A DNA stretch of 7,316 bases from Candidatus Moranbacteria bacterium CG23_combo_of_CG06-09_8_20_14_all_35_22. Its GTDB lineage: Bacteria; Patescibacteriota; Minisyncoccia; Moranbacterales; UBA2206. The notes beneath the pieces were generated by a model. It worked only from the letters and a program-made list of their open reading frames with translations, made no database searches and was not told the DNA's origin. This document shows, in pieces, positions 1 to 4,978 of the stretch. Position numbers and translations under genes: made by a program. The stretch covers positions 1-7,316 of the forward strand of contig PCRW01000024.1 of assembly GCA_002772115.1 (NCBI GenBank), read 5' to 3'. How positions within the stretch are numbered: the first letter of the stretch is position 1; every line of letters starts with the position of its first letter.

Positions 1-43
1 TGGTTGTATTTTTATTTTTTAACTCTGTCTAAATTTTAACATA

Positions 44-60
44 GTTGCTTAAAAAGCAAC
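44..60. other. Small hairpin over the clp-like stop codon
   Basis: GTTGCTT and AAGCAAC form a perfect 7-bp stem with a 3-base loop covering the stop codon of the AAA+ gene. In the direction of that gene no T-run follows directly, so a role as intrinsic terminator is weakly supported; it may be chance in AT-rich DNA. Confidence 0.3.
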
Positions 61-939
61 AGGTCTATTATTTATACAGCCCATTCTAGCTTTGCTAGAT
101 GCTTCGTCCATCAAATCTATCGCCTTATCCGGAAAAGATCGCCCTGAAATCATTTTTTCTGATTGTTCTATGCAGGCCTTGATGACTTTTTCTGAAATTC
201 TAACATTATGAAAAAATTCGTATTTTGATTTTACACCCTTAAGAATTTCAAAAGTATCTTTTTTGCTCGGCTCTTTCACAAAAATTGGTTGCATTCTTCT
301 TTTGAAAGCTAGATCCGTGTGAAAATATTGGTCATATTCTTCCTTGGTTGTAGCGCCAATTATTTGCAACTCTCCTCTTGCCATCGCTGGTTTGAAAATA
401 TCCCCCACCGAAACTGATTCCCCTGAGCTTTCCGCTTGAATAAGATTATGTATTTCATCAATAAAAAGAATAATTTTTCTTTTTGAGTTAGATATTTCAT
501 CAGTGAGTTTTCTTACTCTCTCTTCAAATTCACCCCGATATTTTGTTCCAGCCAAAAGAGCATTCAAATCTAACATCAAAACTCTTTTGCCAAAAAGACT
601 TGCCGGAACATTTTTCTGCGAAACATTATGCGCCAAACCTTCCACAATCGCAGTCTTCCCAACGCCGGCATCCCCAATAAGCACGGCATTGTTTTTAGTC
701 CTGCGACTCAAAACCATAATGAGATGGTCTATCTCTTTTTCTCGGCCAATGACCGGATCAAGCTGGTTTTTTCTAGCTAGATCAGTAATGTCTTTTGAAA
801 AACTATTTATGATAGGTGTGGCTGTGAAAATTTTGCCTGATTTATTTCTTGAAAATCTGAATAATAGATAGCCCAGAATAGCTATCGCTACTATAGCCAT
901 GGAAGGGATTGGATTATCCTGCACGGAAAATATATTCAT
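49..939 (-). CDS. Membrane-anchored single-domain ClpB/ClpC-like AAA+ ATPase
   Basis: The 296-residue protein has one AAA+ module like the first nucleotide-binding domain of ClpB/ClpC unfoldases. Visible are the pre-Walker segment DPVIGRE (61-67), Walker A GDAGVGKT (89-96), the pore-loop segment GTKYRGEFEERV (131-142), Walker B ILFIDEIH (157-164), sensor-1 GATT (195-198), an arginine-finger pair in FKRRMQ (212-217) and the lid motif PDKAIDLMDEA (270-280). Residues 14-27 form a hydrophobic stretch followed by basic residues (RFSRNK), suggesting an N-terminal membrane anchor with the ATPase in the cytoplasm. The usual Clp N-domain, middle domain and second AAA+ domain are absent; ClpB/C proteins normally exceed 800 residues. 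The lid is complete and the tail short, so it looks like a stand-alone form, not a recent break. Substrate and partner are unknown. ATG start; no clear Shine-Dalgarno. It is transcribed away from the hydrogenase genes, so a shared role is not implied. Confidence 0.85.
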   Translation of the reverse strand: MNIFSVQDNPIPSMAIVAIAILGYLLFRFSRNKSGKIFTATPIINSFSKDITDLARKNQLDPVIGREKEIDHLIMVLSRRTKNNAVLIGDAGVGKTAIVEGLAHNVSQKNVPASLFGKRVLMLDLNALLAGTKYRGEFEERVRKLTDEISNSKRKIILFIDEIHNLIQAESSGESVSVGDIFKPAMARGELQIIGATTKEEYDQYFHTDLAFKRRMQPIFVKEPSKKDTFEILKGVKSKYEFFHNVRISEKVIKACIEQSEKMISGRSFPDKAIDLMDEASSKARMGCINNRPVAF

Positions 940-978
940 TTGTTATTTTATTTTTATTGTTTATTTTATCCTAATAAT

Positions 979-1006
979 ATTATATACTGAAATCACATAT
1001 ATGCAA
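979..1006 (-). promoter_or_regulatory. Candidate sigma-70-type promoter for the clp-like gene
   Basis: Read on the minus strand, TTGCAT (1006-1001) lies 16 bp upstream of a perfect TATAAT (984-979), about 40 bases before the ATG at 939. It sits in the AT-rich divergent spacer, and its -35 box overlaps the likely start codon of the plus-strand hypF-like gene. On the plus strand a TATACT at 983-988 could serve the hypF-like gene and would give a nearly leaderless message. Both are motif matches only. Confidence 0.4.
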
Positions 1007-2245
1007 ATGATTAACTTTAAACACACAAAGAATGTCTCAATTCTAGCTCTCGGCGCTGAATCCGCTGGGAACTTTTCTATATATTTGTCCCATCCTTATC
1101 ATTCTCTCCTTAATAAGGAGAGATGTCTCATAGTCGAGACAGAGAGGTCAAATGGTAAGATTTATTTCTCCAAAGATTTTGGCGATTTATTGGAAGAAAC
1201 TAATTGGAAAAAATATCAAAAAAAAGTTTTAAGCTATTTGAAAGATAATAAAATTAAACCAGAAATTATTCTCACTGATCTTCATCCGCTATACAAAACT
1301 ACTGTTTGGGGAAAAGAACTCGCTAAAAAATATAATGCAAAACATATTTCTATCCAACACCACTTCGCCCATATTTTTTCTGCCATCGGAGATAAATTAA
1401 TTAATTATCCTAATCACCAATTACCAATTACCAATTACGGTATAGCTATGGACGGCACTGGTTTCGGAACAGACGAAAAAATTTGGGGAGGAGAAATATT
1501 TCAAGTAGAAAGTAGAAAGAATAAAGCAGAAAGCATAAAAAGGATTGGGCATCTGGAAAATCAGGTTATGATTGGTGGGGATTTGGCCGTGCGAGAACCC
1601 GCTAGGATAGTACTTTCTATTTTAAATAAGTTTATGGACAAAATTTCCATATATCAATATATGGAAAAGTTTTATACTTCCAATCAATTTGAATTAATTT
1701 ACAATCAACTTCAACAAAATTTCAATTGCCTAGAAACTTCCAGCATCGGAAGAGTTCTAGACGCTGTTTCAATTTTATTAGGCTTTTGTGGGAATGTTAG
1801 AAAATACAAACATGAACCAATTGATCTCTTGGAAAAAAATTCTACCCTCCCCTATTCTGATTTAAAACCGAAAATAATTTTTGATGAAAAAGAAAAAAAA
1901 CATATTCTTTTGACTACGCCTCTTTTTGAGTATTTATTAAAAAATATAAAGAAAGATAAGCGGAGATTAGCTGCCACTGCCCAGTTTTATATTGCGGAAG
2001 GGCTTTATGAAATTTTACTTAAATGTCATCCTGAATTTATTTCAGGATCTAAAAAGATGCCAAAACCTGCCTACTGGACAAGCAGGCAAGTTCGGCATGA
2101 CAATTTTTTTATTTCCGGTGGCATCGCTAATAATAAAATAATTTCTTCGTTTTTAGAATCAAAAGGCGTTTATGGCTCAAAATTAACCCCCCGCGGTGAC
2201 GCCGGAATTTCATTTGGGCAAATAATTTATCATTTATTTAACTGA
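1001..2245 (+). CDS. hypF: HypF-like carbamoyltransferase (Kae1-like domain only)
   Basis: This 414-residue protein matches only the C-terminal, Kae1-like half of HypF, which passes a carbamoyl group to the C-terminal cysteine of HypE for cyanide-ligand synthesis. Visible motifs are ILALGAE (14-20), DLHPLY (93-98), the metal-binding QHHFAH (119-124), GIAMDGTGFGTD (147-158) with IWGGE, GGDLAVREPAR (192-202), SSIGRVLDAV (247-256), SGGIANN (372-378) and GDAGISFGQ (399-407). Full HypF is about 750 residues; the acylphosphatase, zinc-finger and YrdC-like domains that make carbamoyl-adenylate are missing here, and only the divergent clp-like gene lies upstream. The family block YEGQAA is altered (YKHEPI, 269-274). 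ATG at 1001 is chosen because homology begins just after it; ATG at 1007 is equally possible. Palindromic or tandem-repeat DNA adds extra residues at about 31-51, 135-146 and 342-368. It converges on hypE and belongs functionally with hypC, hypD and hypE. Confidence 0.85.
   Translation: MQMINFKHTKNVSILALGAESAGNFSIYLSHPYHSLLNKERCLIVETERSNGKIYFSKDFGDLLEETNWKKYQKKVLSYLKDNKIKPEIILTDLHPLYKTTVWGKELAKKYNAKHISIQHHFAHIFSAIGDKLINYPNHQLPITNYGIAMDGTGFGTDEKIWGGEIFQVESRKNKAESIKRIGHLENQVMIGGDLAVREPARIVLSILNKFMDKISIYQYMEKFYTSNQFELIYNQLQQNFNCLETSSIGRVLDAVSILLGFCGNVRKYKHEPIDLLEKNSTLPYSDLKPKIIFDEKEKKHILLTTPLFEYLLKNIKKDKRRLAATAQFYIAEGLYEILLKCHPEFISGSKKMPKPAYWTSRQVRHDNFFISGGIANNKIISSFLESKGVYGSKLTPRGDAGISFGQIIYHLFN
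1104..1141. repeat. Palindromic repeat inside the hypF-like gene (first)
   Basis: CTCTCCTTA (1104-1112) and TAAGGAGAG (1114-1122) are a perfect 9-bp inverted repeat, followed by TGTCTC (1124-1129) and GAGACA (1136-1141) as a second 6-bp stem; GAGAGG follows at 1142. The paired hairpins encode roughly residues 35-47 of the protein, in a segment (about 31-51) that HypF proteins normally lack between the opening strand and the next block (GKIYFSKDFGDL). The element keeps the frame open. True element ends are not determined and probably extend to about 1090-1147. Confidence 0.65.
1416..1438 (+). repeat. Heptanucleotide tandem repeat ACCAATT x3 in hypF-like gene
   Basis: Three exact tandem copies of ACCAATT (1416-1436) plus two further bases of the unit lie between the HHFAH metal-site segment and the DGTGFG motif. 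They encode part of a PNHQLPITNY insert longer than the usual HypF spacer at this place. Three units are 21 bases, so the present copy number is in frame; a gain or loss of one unit would shift it. Confidence 0.7.
1644..1667. repeat. Perfect 11-bp inverted repeat in hypF-like gene
   Basis: TTTCCATATAT and ATATATGGAAA flank a 2-base spacer (CA). The segment encodes residues near ISIYQYMEK (215-223), a variable part of the family between the GGD...REPAR and SSIGR blocks. It may be a small palindromic insert or a chance AT-rich palindrome. Confidence 0.5.
2024..2102. repeat. In-frame palindromic element in hypF-like gene (TGTCAT...ATGACA)
   Basis: A 79-bp segment is bounded by the inverted ends TGTCAT (2024-2029) and ATGACA (2097-2102). 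Inside are CCTGAA...TTCAGG and the near-palindrome GCCTACT...AGCAGGC. It is translated as about 27 residues beginning CHPEFISGS and ending RQVRHDN (342-368), placed between an alpha-helix (AEGLYEILLK) and the SGGIANN motif, where HypF proteins have no such insert. The HPEFISGS...RHD form is a familiar translated signature of dispersed palindromic repeats; the recognition is from memory, not from a search. Confidence 0.8.
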
Positions 2246-2253
2246 TTTAAATT

Positions 2254-2380
2254 TCAGCCTATTTTGGCGACGAAACAAATTGAGGTTTGCGAGCGTTAAA
2301 AAATTTATCCTGTTTGAGCGAAGCGAGTTATAAATTTTAGTGAGCAAACTGAAAATTTGTCGGAGACAAAATTTGGCTGA
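2254..2380. repeat. Long imperfect palindrome in the hypF/hypE convergent spacer
   Basis: The spacer reads as a 127-bp interrupted palindrome. Paired blocks from outside in are TCAGCC (2254) with GGCTGA (2375-2380), TTTTG with CAAAA, ACAAATT with AATTTGT, GTTTGC (2285-2290) with GCAAAC (2344-2349) and AAATTTAT (2301-2308) with ATAAATTT (2330-2337), leaving GAGCGAAGCGAG-type sequence in the loop. It looks like a dispersed non-autonomous element. Its location between two converging genes would also let the folded RNA act as a transcription barrier in either direction, but there is no T-run and that role is inference. Confidence 0.65.
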
Positions 2381-2392
2381 GAGTTCTTTTTG

Positions 2393-2421
2393 CTACTTTT
2401 TCTTGCGGAAAGAAAAAGTAG
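2393..2421. repeat. 12-bp perfect hairpin next to hypE end
   Basis: CTACTTTTTCTT (2393-2404) and AAGAAAAAGTAG (2410-2421) form a perfect 12-bp stem around GCGGA, seven bases beyond the hypE stop codon. The stem is AT-rich and has no flanking T-run on either strand, so it is not a classical intrinsic terminator. It adjoins the 127-bp palindrome and may be part of the same composite repeat. Confidence 0.65.
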
Positions 2422-2427
2422 AATAAT

Positions 2428-3486
2428 TCAACATATCCTAGGAATCAACTTCCCTCTCGGCGTTTCAATTCTTTTTATACTTCCAATTTTAGTTTTTAGC
2501 CAAACACCCCCGCCCTTGTCCGCCGATGAGGCGGATCGCCCTACCCAACCGATAATCTTAGCACTTTTATTAAATTTTTGAAGAATTTTGATAACTTTTT
2601 TGGAATATTTTTTTGGCACCGTCGCCACAAACCGGCCTTCCGATGGAAAAGAAAAAACATCGATGCCAAGAAGTTCAGAAATTGCCACGGTTTCTTTTTT
2701 GTACGACAAAGTTTTTTCCTCCAGCACAAATTTCGTTTTGGATTTTTGTGACATCTCATTAAGCACGGCTGCCATTCCGCCACGCGTTGGATCTTTGCAG
2801 GAAGTCAGATATTTTGAAACTGATTGAATTTCGTCAATCAGTGGCTGGCAATCGCTTTTTATTTTTGTTTGATAGTTAAACCTCTTGGCCAAAAGCGCCA
2901 CTGCATGTTCGCCCAAATCTCCAGAAACAATTATATCATCGCCCACTTTGGCGCCATCGTTAGAAATTATCTTGGAAGCAAGTCCTACCCCAGAAATAGT
3001 AATTTCAATTTTATCTATCTTGCCTTTTTCTGTTACTTTAGTATCCCCCGTCACAATCGGCACGCCAGTAATTTTTGAAATTTTATTAATAGACTGAATT
3101 ATTTTTTCAAGATCAGCTTGAGTAAATCCTTCTTCAATCACTAAGCTCAAAGAAATTCCAATCGGCTTGGCGCCCATCACTGCTAAATCATTTAGCGTTC
3201 CACAAATTGCAATTTTTCCAATGTCTCCTCCTGGGAAAAACAACGGATCAACAATAAAAGCATCCGTAGTAAAAACCAATTTACTAAAAGACTTGGAATT
3301 AAAATTCGTATGTCCCGCATTCGTAGCGCGGGTTCGCGAAGCGAATAACTCAAAAACCGCCCCATCATCTTTAGTATTTTGCCACTTTCCTTTCACGCTC
3401 AAAATATTCCTTATGTTTCCAATAAGTTCCTCCGATTTTTTTCCTCCCCCGCCCATTTCTAATTCTATTATTTTATTATTTTTCAT
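2428..3486 (-). CDS. hypE: Hydrogenase maturation protein HypE (thiocyanate-forming)
   Basis: HypE dehydrates the carbamoylated thiol of its own C-terminal cysteine, using ATP, to give the thiocyanate that supplies the CN ligands of the [NiFe] iron. The 352-residue protein shows the N-terminal MGGGGK loop (11-16), DDGAV (40-44), TTDAFIVDPLFFPGGDIGK (73-91), NDLAVMGAKP, VTGDTKV, DPTRGGMA and the essential terminal PRIC (Cys352). ATG at 3486 is chosen because homology begins within a few residues; ATG at 3498 (8-base overlap with hypD) is the alternative. The hypD stop lies four bases upstream, so the two genes are co-transcribed. Two segments not expected in HypE, about 46-62 (LFASRTRATNAGH) and 315-330 (VGRSASSADKGGG), are encoded by GC-rich palindromic DNA in frame. 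Catalytic residues are intact, so it is probably functional. Confidence 0.95.
   Translation of the reverse strand: MKNNKIIELEMGGGGKKSEELIGNIRNILSVKGKWQNTKDDGAVFELFASRTRATNAGHTNFNSKSFSKLVFTTDAFIVDPLFFPGGDIGKIAICGTLNDLAVMGAKPIGISLSLVIEEGFTQADLEKIIQSINKISKITGVPIVTGDTKVTEKGKIDKIEITISGVGLASKIISNDGAKVGDDIIVSGDLGEHAVALLAKRFNYQTKIKSDCQPLIDEIQSVSKYLTSCKDPTRGGMAAVLNEMSQKSKTKFVLEEKTLSYKKETVAISELLGIDVFSFPSEGRFVATVPKKYSKKVIKILQKFNKSAKIIGWVGRSASSADKGGGVWLKTKIGSIKRIETPRGKLIPRIC
2519..2535. repeat. GC-rich palindrome in the 3' part of hypE
   Basis: TCCGCC and GGCGGA form a 6-bp stem around GATGA inside a GC-rich patch (about 2505-2547) unlike the AT-rich gene around it; CGCCCT occurs on both sides. It encodes the SASSADKGGG segment inserted between IIGWV and WLKTKIG, about 20 residues before the essential C-terminal cysteine. 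The frame is kept. Confidence 0.6.
3314..3345. repeat. GC-rich double hairpin in the 5' part of hypE
   Basis: CCCGC (3314-3318) pairs with GCGGG (3328-3332), and TTCGC (3333-3337) pairs with GCGAA (3341-3345). The patch is GC-rich against an AT-rich background and encodes FASRTRATNAGH between DDGAVF and the conserved LVFTTD strand, where HypE usually has only a short link. The layout (two adjoining short stems) resembles the repeat in the 5' part of the hypF-like gene. Confidence 0.6.
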
Positions 3487-3490
3487 ACTA

Positions 3491-4570
3491 TTATTCATTG
3501 AAACGAAAATTAATATTACAACTCCCCTCCCGCGAAACCATACAAGCACCTTGTGGATTATCCGGCGTGCAATATTTTCCAAATAATTTGCATTGCTTTG
3601 AAGAAATTATTCCTTGCAAAACCTCTCCGCAACGACAAACCCGCCTCGCGTCGACGAGCGGTCGTCCCCGCGAGTCGAGGCGGGTGTTTTTTTTAGGTCT
3701 AATTTCTTTTTTTATTTTCGCAATCAAATCTCGATGGATAAATTCGGCATCAAGATGCTGATATTTTTTTCTAATTTTTAGTCCAGAATTTTTGATTTCT
3801 CCCAAGCCTCGCCAAAAAGCATTCCTAACTTCAAAAACTTCCGAAATTACTTTTTTTGCTTTTAAATTTCCCTCTTTTTTCACTAGTCTTGCGTATTCAT
3901 TTTCTACTTTTTTTTCTTTGGTAATTATTTGAGTAAGTAGCATTTCGATAGCACGCAAAACATCTTTCGCTTCAAATCCGGCCACCACTTGTGGGATTTG
4001 GAATTTTTCATAAACTTCTGTTCCGATAATTGCACTCACATGCCCCGGATCGATAAAACCGTCAACTCTAATTTTATTATTTTTTAATAGTGCCTCCATT
4101 GCTGGAGGAAAAAGTTTATGTGAAGAAAAAACCGTAAGGTTATTTTGAATTCCCCAGGCTGTCATCACAGTCGTCGTTTCAAAACCAATTCCCCAAAAAA
4201 CTAAATTAGAAATTTTTTTGGAAAGTTCCAAAGCTTCAGCAACATCATAAACAATGAAAACTCGCGCTCCCTTTTGCCGAGCGTTTTCCAAGCTTCCCAA
4301 ACTCCCAGGGATATTAGTGGCGTCGCCATAACAAGCAATCGGAATTCCAGCAAGCGCTAATCCCGTGACAATATCAATTTCACTTTGATCAATGACGCAA
4401 ACCGGACACCCAGGGCCAGTGATAAGCTGGATGTTTTTTGGCAAAATATTTTTTATCCCGTACTTGGCAATCACCTCACTGTGCGTGCCACAAAGCTCCA
4501 TAAACCGAATTGGCCGATCAATTCTTTCCGCCTTTTCTTGAATATTTTTCAAAATCTTTTTATATTCCAT
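3491..4570 (-). CDS. hypD: Hydrogenase maturation protein HypD (Fe-S scaffold)
   Basis: HypD is the iron-sulfur scaffold on which, with HypC, the Fe(CN)2CO group is assembled. The 359-residue protein has FMELCGTH (23-30) with Cys27 and GPGCPVC (52-58) with Cys55 and Cys58; their spacing equals that of E. coli Cys41, Cys69 and Cys72. GIGFETT (127-133), SSHKLFPPAMEALL and GFIDPGHVSAIIG are family blocks. The C-terminal cysteines 312, 314, 327, 334, 343 and 351 (CRCGEVLQG, CKLFG, CTPDNPQGACMVS) fit the [4Fe-4S] region. ATG at 4570 starts at the expected distance from the first motif. It lies between hypC (50-base gap containing a hairpin) and hypE (4-base gap). Residues about 295-311 (TRLDSRGRPLVDARRV) are encoded by a GC-rich palindrome placed just before the Fe-S cysteines; the frame and all cysteines survive. 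Confidence 0.96.
   Translation of the reverse strand: MEYKKILKNIQEKAERIDRPIRFMELCGTHSEVIAKYGIKNILPKNIQLITGPGCPVCVIDQSEIDIVTGLALAGIPIACYGDATNIPGSLGSLENARQKGARVFIVYDVAEALELSKKISNLVFWGIGFETTTVMTAWGIQNNLTVFSSHKLFPPAMEALLKNNKIRVDGFIDPGHVSAIIGTEVYEKFQIPQVVAGFEAKDVLRAIEMLLTQIITKEKKVENEYARLVKKEGNLKAKKVISEVFEVRNAFWRGLGEIKNSGLKIRKKYQHLDAEFIHRDLIAKIKKEIRPKKNTRLDSRGRPLVDARRVCRCGEVLQGIISSKQCKLFGKYCTPDNPQGACMVSREGSCNINFRFNE
3639..3685. repeat. GC-rich palindromic element in hypD with T-run on the plus strand
   Basis: ACCCGCCTCG (3639-3648) and CGAGGCGGGT (3676-3685) make a perfect 10-bp stem, with GACGA/TCGTC nested inside. It encodes the NTRLDSRGRPLVDARRV segment of HypD, which the family does not need. 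On the plus strand the stem is followed by GTTTTTTTT, giving an intrinsic-terminator shape antisense to hypD. Its GC content contrasts sharply with the surrounding gene, arguing for insertion of a mobile repeat. Confidence 0.8.
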
Positions 4571-4579
4571 AATATCTTC

Positions 4580-4605
4580 ACTACCGTATACTAGAATACG
4601 GTAGT
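4580..4605. promoter_or_regulatory. Perfect 10-bp palindrome between hypC and hypD
   Basis: ACTACCGTAT and ATACGGTAGT flank a 6-base loop, nine bases upstream of the hypD ATG. In the gene direction no T-run follows, so it is not a terminator between hypC and hypD. It could be an operator, an mRNA-stabilising or processing hairpin setting HypC/HypD ratios, or a hairpin that affects hypD translation. On the plus strand it is followed by ATTTTTT, a terminator shape, but no plus-strand gene ends there. Confidence 0.5.
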
Positions 4606-4620
4606 ATTTTTTATTCCGCT

Positions 4621-4818
4621 TTATTTTAAGTATTCCTTAATCTCTTTCACATTATCTTCTTCCATTTTCTCAATTGCAAAGCCAGCGTGCACCATCACAA
4701 AATCCCCAGTCTTAACATCAACCAGAGAAATATTTATTTCTTTTTTCACGCCTTGAAAATCAACTATCGCCAGTTGATCATTAATTTTTATTATTTTTGC
4801 TGGAATTGCTAGACACAT
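4621..4818 (-). CDS. hypC: Hydrogenase maturation chaperone HypC/HybG family
   Basis: HypC carries the iron with its CN and CO ligands from HypD to the hydrogenase large-subunit precursor. The 65-residue protein begins MCLAIPAKI; after removal of Met the invariant Cys2 is the N-terminal ligand. VDVKTGDFVMVHAGFAIEKM (33-52) is the conserved beta-barrel end of the family, including His44 in VHAGFA. Length is slightly short for the family, with a short C-terminal helix. The open frame continues upstream to 4872, but the start at 4818 is fixed by the requirement for Cys next to the initiator Met. It is transcribed with hypD and hypE. A 13-bp interrupted hairpin (4821-4859) ends two bases before the start codon and no Shine-Dalgarno is visible, so translation may be affected by this structure. 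Confidence 0.95.
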   Translation of the reverse strand: MCLAIPAKIIKINDQLAIVDFQGVKKEINISLVDVKTGDFVMVHAGFAIEKMEEDNVKEIKEYLK

Positions 4819-4820
4819 GC

Positions 4821-4859
4821 CAATTTTGTCTGCGAACATAGTGAGCAGGAACAAAATTG
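4821..4859. repeat. Palindrome abutting the hypC start codon
   Basis: CAATTTTGTCTGC (4821-4833) pairs with GCAGGAACAAAATTG (4845-4859) with a 2-base bulge and an 11-base loop. In the hypC message this hairpin would occupy the whole leader up to two bases before AUG. It may be a dispersed repeat that landed in the leader, or a translational control structure; the sequence alone cannot separate these. Confidence 0.55.
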
Positions 4860-4862
4860 AGC

Positions 4863-4975
4863 ATCCCTGCACTAATTCACAAATTGAACTTTTTATTAAA
4901 ACAAACTAAGCCGTAGGCGATTCCGTGGAATAATTTTTATACTAAAAAAATCTTCATTCGGAATTAGTGCGGGAT
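4863..4975. repeat. 113-bp element with terminal inverted repeats between hoxU-like gene and hypC
   Basis: The ends ATCCCTGCACTAATTC (4863-4878) and GAATTAGTGCGGGAT (4961-4975) are inverted copies differing by one extra T. The AT-rich interior holds ATTCCGTGGAAT (a perfect palindrome) and no open frame. It ends three bases before the stop codon of the hoxU-like gene. Size and ends fit a small non-autonomous (MITE-like) insertion; it could also delay or end transcription from the diaphorase genes into hypC. Confidence 0.6.
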
Positions 4976-4978
4976 AAC

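Noticed and set aside
503..871. Plus-strand open frame of 122 codons
   Set aside because: It is antisense to conserved ATPase motifs of the clp-like gene and has no recognisable domain.
899..1000. N-terminal extension of the hypF-like frame (34 hydrophobic residues, membrane-like)
   Set aside because: It overlaps the divergent clp-like gene and its promoter region, and HypF homology begins just after the ATG at 1001. The hydrophobic look comes from AT-rich spacer DNA.
2390..2581. Plus-strand open frame of 63 codons starting in the hairpin
   Set aside because: It is made of repeat sequence and the antisense of the hypE 3' end.
3487..3582. Longer HypE start overlapping the end of hypD
   Set aside because: The extra residues are the hypD C-terminus read in another frame; HypE homology begins within ten residues of the ATG at 3486. 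ATG 3498 remains possible.
4580..4616. Plus-strand intrinsic terminator (hairpin plus ATTTTTT)
   Set aside because: No plus-strand gene ends upstream of it, so the terminator reading has no client; kept only as a palindrome.
4819..4872. Longer HypC start
   Set aside because: HypC needs Cys directly after the initiator Met; the extension lies in the palindromic leader.
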